This document shows, one piece after another, positions 59,321 through 64,000 of a stretch of 64,000 nt of DNA. Under the pieces are notes generated by a model. It searched no databases and had not been told where the DNA came from. It worked only from the letters and a program-made list of their open reading frames with translations. Source of the DNA: Rhodoblastus sp963804045 (GTDB lineage: Bacteria > Pseudomonadota > Alphaproteobacteria > Rhizobiales > Beijerinckiaceae). Both the position numbers and the translations under genes were made by a program. The stretch's first letter is position 1, and each line of letters opens with the position of its first letter. The stretch spans positions 233,348 through 297,347 of the forward strand of contig CAWDOR010000004.1 in assembly GCA_963804045.1 (NCBI GenBank), in the 5' to 3' direction.

Positions 59321-60847
59321 TCAGGAGCCGACCGAGGCTCCCTCGCCCGCCGTCTTCCCGGTCGTCGGCTGTGGCACGTGCTTTCCGCGGGTCAACGAGG
59401 CAAGCGCGCCTACCAGGGCAAGTCCGGCGCCGGTCACCATGGCGTTGCGGTATCCATGTGTGTAGTGGTGCAGCACGGAGGCGGCGGCCACCAGGGCAGC
59501 GGCGTGGCTCTGGCCGGGCACCGGCGTGCCGAGGGTCAGCAGGAGACGACCGCCGGCCGGCCCCAGGGCGCTCGCCGCGATGCCGCCCAGAACGGCCACG
59601 CTGAGCGCCTGTCCGGTGGTCCGCATGGTGCCGACAAAAGCGCTCGCCAAGCTGAGCTGGCCCCGCTGCACGCTGCCCATGATGGCGCTCATGTTGGGGG
59701 CGCTGAAGGCGGCCATGCCGAGGCCGACGACGCCGAGACTGGCCATGACCCGAACGAGGCCTGACGACGTCGGCGTCGTTGCCAGGAGCAGCATGCCGAC
59801 CGCCACGATGACCATGCCGCCACTGGCGAGCAGCCCCGAGCCGACCCTGTCGCTCAAGCGTCCGCTAAGCGGACTGAGGGCAGCCATCACCGCCGGTTGG
59901 GCGAGCATCAGCCAACCGGTGAGACCCGCCGAGTGTCCCTGTACGACCTCGAGGTAGACCGCCGTCAGGATGGTGATCGCCCCGAGAGCCATGTAGTTGA
60001 GCAGGGCGGCGAAGTTGGCGGCCGCAAAGAGGCGGTTGTGACGGAGCAGGTCGAGGTCGAGCAGCGGGTCGCGCGCGCAACTCGACCGAGACGAAGACCG
60101 CCAGACTGGCGGCGGCGATCGCAAGCAGGCCCAGGGTGCGAGGTGACGTCCAGCCCCACTGCGCGGCGAAGGTCAGCGGTACCAGCAGGCAGGCGAGGGT
60201 CAGACCCCAGAGGCCCGTCCCTAAGGGATCGGGGCGCATGGCCCGCTCGTCGCCGCGCTCGTGGCGCGGCAGCAGCAGGTAGCCGCAGGCCGCGACGGCG
60301 ATGCCGATGGGCAGGTTGACCAAGAAGATGGAGCGCCAACCGAAGTGGTCGGTGAGAAAGCCGCCGAGCGGAGGCCCCACGCTCAGGCCGAGGTAGACAG
60401 CCATGACGTTGATACCCAGGGCGCGGCCTCGCTCCTGGGGCGGAAAGACCGCCGTCACGATCGCGGCCGAGGTGGCCACGAGCAGCGCCGCACCCGTACC
60501 CTGCAGCGCGCGGCTGGCGATGAGCCAAGCCGCGTTCATGCTGAGCGCCGAGCAGAGCGAGCCTACGGTGAAGATCGCGATGCCGGCCAGGTAGTAGCGC
60601 ACGCGGCCCCGTGGTCGGCCAGGCGCCCCAGGGGGATGAGCAACACCGCCATAACGAGCAGATAGACCGCCTGGACCCAGATCGAGCCGGTGAAGCTGAG
60701 ATGGAGGCTGCGGCCCATCTGGGGCAACGCAACCGAGACTATGGAACCGTCCAGTGGGCCCATGAAGGCGCCCACCGAGGTCAGGGCGAGCAGTTGCCAG
60801 CGTCGCGAGTAGAGCTGGTCCGGTCCGATGCGACTGATCAGAGGCAC
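59321..60847 (-). pseudogene. MFS efflux transporter (DHA2/EmrB-QacA type) with two frameshifts
   Basis: The parts of a 14-segment drug/proton antiporter are spread over two frames: AFMGPLDGSIVSVALPQMG (frame one), then RALQGTGAALLVATSAAIVT and FGWRSIFLVNLPIGIAVAA (frame two), then GLGMAAFSAPNMSAIMGSVQ (frame one again). The first break near 60613 is explained by one missing G in a G run (CACGGGG for CACGGGGG). The second near 60075 is explained by a missing CG in a CGCGCG run. A GTG start at 60847 is likely. The divergent SDR gene starts at 60920. Both breaks are in simple-repeat tracts, so sequencing error is likely. Confidence 0.82.
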
Positions 60848-60919
60848 GATGGCAGTATAACGTGGGTGAGTGACGCAGTGAGGGCTGTGGCAAGACCGTC
60901 GATCCCCGGAGGTAGTCTC

Positions 60920-61861
60920 ATGCGCGTATTCGTCACTGGGGCGTCTGGCTGGCTCGGCTCGGCCGTCGCCGCCGAGCTCATCGACTCCGGCCATGAGGTC
61001 GTCGGGCTGGCTCGCTCGGATGCCTCGGCCGCCGCCCTCACCGCCGCCGGGGCAGAGGTGCTTAACGGCACGCTCGACGATCTCGACATCCTGCGGGCTG
61101 CGGCTGAGGCGTCAGACGGCGTGATCCACCTCGCGTTCAAGCACGACATCGCCTTCTCGGGCGGCTTCCAGGCTGCTGCCGATGCCAATCGGCGTGCCGT
61201 CGAGACGTTCGGCGAGGCGCTGGCCGGCACCGACAGACCGTTCGTCCTTGCCTCCGGGACGCTCGGGCTCACACCGGGGCGGGTGGCCACCGAACGCGAC
61301 GGACACGACCTGGATGCGGCCGCAGCCACTACGGGGGGCGGCCCACAGACGCGACACGCCACCGCGGAGTTCACGCTCTCGCTCCCCTCGCGCGGCGTCC
61401 GTTCGTCGATCGTGCGGCTTCCTCCGACGAATCATGGCGCGGGGGATCACGGCTTCATGGCGACCATCGTCGGCATCGCCCGCGACAAAGGCGCCTCCGG
61501 CTACATCGGCGATGGGACCAACCGCTGGCCCGCGGTGGACCGGTTCGATTCCGCGCACCTCTTCTGCGTGGCGCTCGAGAAGGCACCGGCCGGCTCCACG
61601 CTGCACGCAGTCGCCGAGGAGGGCGTGCCGATCCGCGACATCGCCGAGGTGATCGGACGGCACCTGAACCTGCCGGTGGTCTCCGTCGCCCCCGAGGACG
61701 CAGCCGAGCACTTCGCGTGGCTGGCCGACCTCCTCGCCCTCGACAGTCCGGCCGCGAGCGCGCTGACTCGCGAGTCGCTGAGCTGGGAGCCGACGCGCCC
61801 CGGGCTCATCGCCGATCTCGACCAGGGCCACTACTTCCACCGACCGACTCGCAGCTACTAA
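60920..61861 (+). CDS. Extended short-chain dehydrogenase (NAD-dependent epimerase-like)
   Basis: A 313-residue protein with the Rossmann motif VFVTGASGWLGSAVAAELID, the DGVIHLAFKHD block and RSSIVRLPPTNHG. The classic YxxxK pair is not obvious, so this is the atypical extended SDR type with unknown substrate. The ATG at 60920 has GGAGG eight bases upstream. The next gene follows after 11 bases. Confidence 0.88.
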   Translation: MRVFVTGASGWLGSAVAAELIDSGHEVVGLARSDASAAALTAAGAEVLNGTLDDLDILRAAAEASDGVIHLAFKHDIAFSGGFQAAADANRRAVETFGEALAGTDRPFVLASGTLGLTPGRVATERDGHDLDAAAATTGGGPQTRHATAEFTLSLPSRGVRSSIVRLPPTNHGAGDHGFMATIVGIARDKGASGYIGDGTNRWPAVDRFDSAHLFCVALEKAPAGSTLHAVAEEGVPIRDIAEVIGRHLNLPVVSVAPEDAAEHFAWLADLLALDSPAASALTRESLSWEPTRPGLIADLDQGHYFHRPTRSY

Positions 61862-61872
61862 GGAGGCTCTCG

Positions 61873-62910
61873 ATGGACTACCGACCACTGGGACGCACCG
61901 GCGTCTCGGTCAGCCAGTTGTGCCTCGGCGCGATGATGTTCGGCGCCTTTGGCAACCCCGATCACGACGACTCGATTCGCATCATCCACAAAGCGCTGGA
62001 CGCCGGGATCAACTTCATCGACACCGCCGACGGCTACTCCGCCGGCGAGTCAGAGCTGATCGTCGGCAAGGCGCTCGCCGGTGGACGGCGCGACGGCGTG
62101 GTGCTCGCCGTCAAGTTCGGCCCTCCCTTTGATGAGGACCCCAACCACCGCGGAGCGTCGCGGCGGTGGATCACCGAGGGTATCGAGGGCTCGCTGCGCC
62201 GTCTTGGAACCGACTGGATCGACCTCTACCAAGTGGGCGTTCCCGATCCGAACACCGATATCGACGAGACGCTCGGCGCCCTGTCTGACCTCGTGCATGC
62301 CGGCAAGATCCGATCCTTCGGCGCGTCGAAATTCCCCGCCTCTGAGATCGTCGAGGCTCAATGGGTCGCCGATCGCCGCGGCCACGGACGCTTTCGCACC
62401 GAACAGCCCCCCTACTCCATGCTGACCCGGGCCATCGAACACGACGTGCTGCCGACCTGCCAGCGCCACGGAATGGGCGTCATGACCTACAGCCCCCTGG
62501 CCGGCGGCTGGCTGTCGGGCAACTACCGCAAGGGCCGAAAGATCAGCGGGCCAGGCTCCGCCGCGCGGTTGCGGCGCCTCCCGGCGCGCTATGACGCCAG
62601 CGACCCGTTCAACGCCGCGAAGCTCGACGCCGCCGACGCGCTCGGCGCGCTCGCCGACGAGGCCGGGCTGACGCTCGTCCAGATGGCGGTCGCGTTCGCC
62701 ACCCGCCACCCTGCGGTCACCTCCGCGATCATCGGCCCGCGCACCATGGAACACCTGGACGGCTACCTCGCCGCCGACGGGGTTCATCTGTCAGACGATG
62801 TGCTCGACCGCATCGACGAGATCGTCCCCCCAGGAGTCACGATCAACGTTGCCGACAACATGTGGGACTTTGGCACCTCGGCGCTGACCCCCGCGTCCCG
62901 CCGCCGGTAG
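61873..62910 (+). CDS. Aldo/keto reductase
   Basis: A 345-residue aldo/keto reductase: PLGRTGVSVSQLCLGAMMFG, GINFIDTADGYSAGESELIV, LAVKFG and the EQPPYSMLTRAIEHDVLPTC block shared with actinobacterial members as I remember them. Asp, Tyr and Lys of the tetrad are present. The position of the catalytic His reads DLYQVGVPDP rather than DLYQxHRxDP. The ATG at 61873 has AGGAGG directly upstream. Confidence 0.88.
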   Translation: MDYRPLGRTGVSVSQLCLGAMMFGAFGNPDHDDSIRIIHKALDAGINFIDTADGYSAGESELIVGKALAGGRRDGVVLAVKFGPPFDEDPNHRGASRRWITEGIEGSLRRLGTDWIDLYQVGVPDPNTDIDETLGALSDLVHAGKIRSFGASKFPASEIVEAQWVADRRGHGRFRTEQPPYSMLTRAIEHDVLPTCQRHGMGVMTYSPLAGGWLSGNYRKGRKISGPGSAARLRRLPARYDASDPFNAAKLDAADALGALADEAGLTLVQMAVAFATRHPAVTSAIIGPRTMEHLDGYLAADGVHLSDDVLDRIDEIVPPGVTINVADNMWDFGTSALTPASRRR

Positions 62911-63196
62911 ACCTACCAAAGCCGGGCCGGCGAGCCTGGGCCTGAACCACGCCATATCGTCACTGCTTCTCCCCCTGAGACCGGCGGCGCGGACGATGGC
63001 TTACATATAACACGTCCTTGTCCCGCTGACAACGTCCACCACGTCTGTACCTTTCGGGGCTTCTGCCGATTATTGGAGAGGCAATTGGAGTGCCCGGACG
63101 CACACCATCCATTTGTGGTGGGCCGCGGCCTCGCCCGCCGCTGTTGCAGTCCACTCGAGCGACGACTCCTTTTGTCGGTGCCGGAGAGGGAGATAG
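62911..63196. other. Intergenic region before the TPR gene
   Basis: About 285 bases in which no gene, terminator or clear promoter can be recognised. Confidence 0.35.
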
Positions 63197-64000
63197 GTGG
63201 AATTCGCGGAGATGAACGACGAGCAGTTGCGTGATTTCGTCCGCTCTCGTTCGAACGCCGAGCTCACGAACATCCTCACCATCCGCAGAACGCCGCGACC
63301 GCGCTCGCGCCGGCAGCGGACGTCCGCACTTCACTTGTGGTCCCGCCGCTCTCCCGGCATCGACGAAGGAGCCAGGAGCAGCCCGGCAGGGCAGTTGGCG
63401 AAGCTCACGCCCCTGGTGGCCGCCGAGATCGCTGAGCGTCCGGAGGACCCGAGCCTCGCGGCCCTGGCCCAACTCCTCGGTGACGGCCTGGCGGCACTTG
63501 GTCGCTTCAAGGATGCCCTGGCCACCTACGAGGAGGCGCGCGCGCTCTACAAACAGTTCGGCGAGGAAGCCGAGGCGGCTCGTTGCCAGATGAACCGCGC
63601 CAACGCGCTCGCCAAGCTAAGCCGCTTCCAGGAGGCCCTCGTCGGTTTTCAGGAGGCCCTCTCTGTCTTTCGCGGCTCGGCCAGAGAGGCGAAGCAGCCC
63701 GCTGTATGACAAACCGCGCCGGCATGCTTACCAGCCTGGGGCGCTTGGAAGAAGCTCTGGCCGGCTTTGACGAGGCGCGAGCCCTCTGCGAGCGCTGCGG
63801 CCAGGAGGTCGAGGCAGCACACTGCGTGGCCGGCCACTCCGAGGCGCTTCGCAGCATGGGCCGCTTCGAGGAGGCCGTGGCGGGCTACGACGAAGCGCAA
63901 ACCCTTTACAAAAGCTGCGGACAGGGAGTTAAGCGGCCCGCTCCACGGCAAGTCGCGCCAACGCGCTTGCCAGCCTGGCCGCTGCCAGGATGCCCTGGCC
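63197..64000 (+). CDS. TPR-repeat protein, frameshifted and cut by the window end
   Basis: A protein with a short N-terminal region (MNDEQLRDFVRSRSNAELTN) followed by tetratricopeptide repeats of about 40 residues: LAALGRFKDALATYEEARAL, NALAKLSRFQEALVGFQEAL, LTSLGRLEEALAGFDEARAL and LRSMGRFEEAVAGYDEAQ. The first frame stops at 63709, yet the repeats continue in another frame from about 63705, and a second shift near 63930 is needed to keep the pattern (ANALASLAAARM). Two small indels, or real decay, would explain this. GTG 63197 or ATG 63212 may be the start. Confidence 0.7.

Overview
The window is high-GC DNA from an alphaproteobacterium, most likely a nitrogen-fixing Hyphomicrobiales of the Beijerinckiaceae/Methylocystaceae/Rhodoblastus type. 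This rests on the NifH sequence type, the rhizobial NifA cysteine pattern, the SapC and IalB families and the leucine-degradation operon. The placement is inference from remembered family sequences; no search was run.

Left part (1-12.5 kb): an accessory and regulatory nif island. A consensus sigma-54 promoter starts a NifX-glyoxalase fusion gene, followed by nifH (broken by one base in this sequence) and a Nif11 gene. A VnfA/AnfA-like nifA runs on the minus strand, followed by a small unknown gene. Divergently, a second sigma-54 promoter drives nifE-nifN-nifX, a TIM-barrel protein that seems to lack its metal ligands, a NifU C-terminal domain protein, a second NifA without a DNA-binding domain, nifB, fdxN and an IscA-type protein. 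The catalytic genes nifD and nifK are absent, so the window holds cofactor assembly (NifB makes NifB-co, NifEN matures it, NifX carries it), iron-sulfur supply and control, but not the MoFe protein.

12.5-18 kb: small and regulatory genes: a two-helix membrane protein, an SH3-like protein, an IHF/HU-family protein and three AraC-family regulators. 18-35.6 kb: one minus-strand secretion locus with a two-partner exoprotein of about 4,790 residues (frameshifted once), its TpsB transporter, an IalB-family protein and a SapC-family protein. 35.6-36.5 kb has no gene, only an IS5-like transposase tail.

36.5-46 kb: an AraC-family regulator divergent from a complete leucine/isovalerate degradation operon (isovaleryl-CoA dehydrogenase, methylcrotonyl-CoA carboxylase beta, methylglutaconyl-CoA hydratase, carboxylase alpha, acyl-CoA synthetase, HMG-CoA lyase). 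46-55 kb: housekeeping genes: CYTH protein, two small DUF465-type proteins, purE-purK, a Phd/VapC toxin-antitoxin pair, an aminotransferase, an AmpG-like permease, a DUF2892 protein, and mrp with a small cytochrome c and a siroheme synthase.

Near 55.06 kb the siroheme synthase loses its N-terminus. It is joined to an internal kynureninase-like fragment of about 125 codons, which near 55.43 kb is joined to an amino-acid permease lacking its C-terminus. From there to 64 kb the genes (permease, NmrA-like protein, two aldo-keto reductases, MFS efflux pump, SDR epimerase, TPR protein) have a different character, and several carry small frameshifts. This stretch is best treated as a probable assembly chimera or low-quality join until shown otherwise. 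The two frameshifts in the alphaproteobacterial part (nifH and the exoprotein) are the same event: one extra A turning GATTC into GAATTC, that is, a lesion at a GANTC (CcrM methylation) site.
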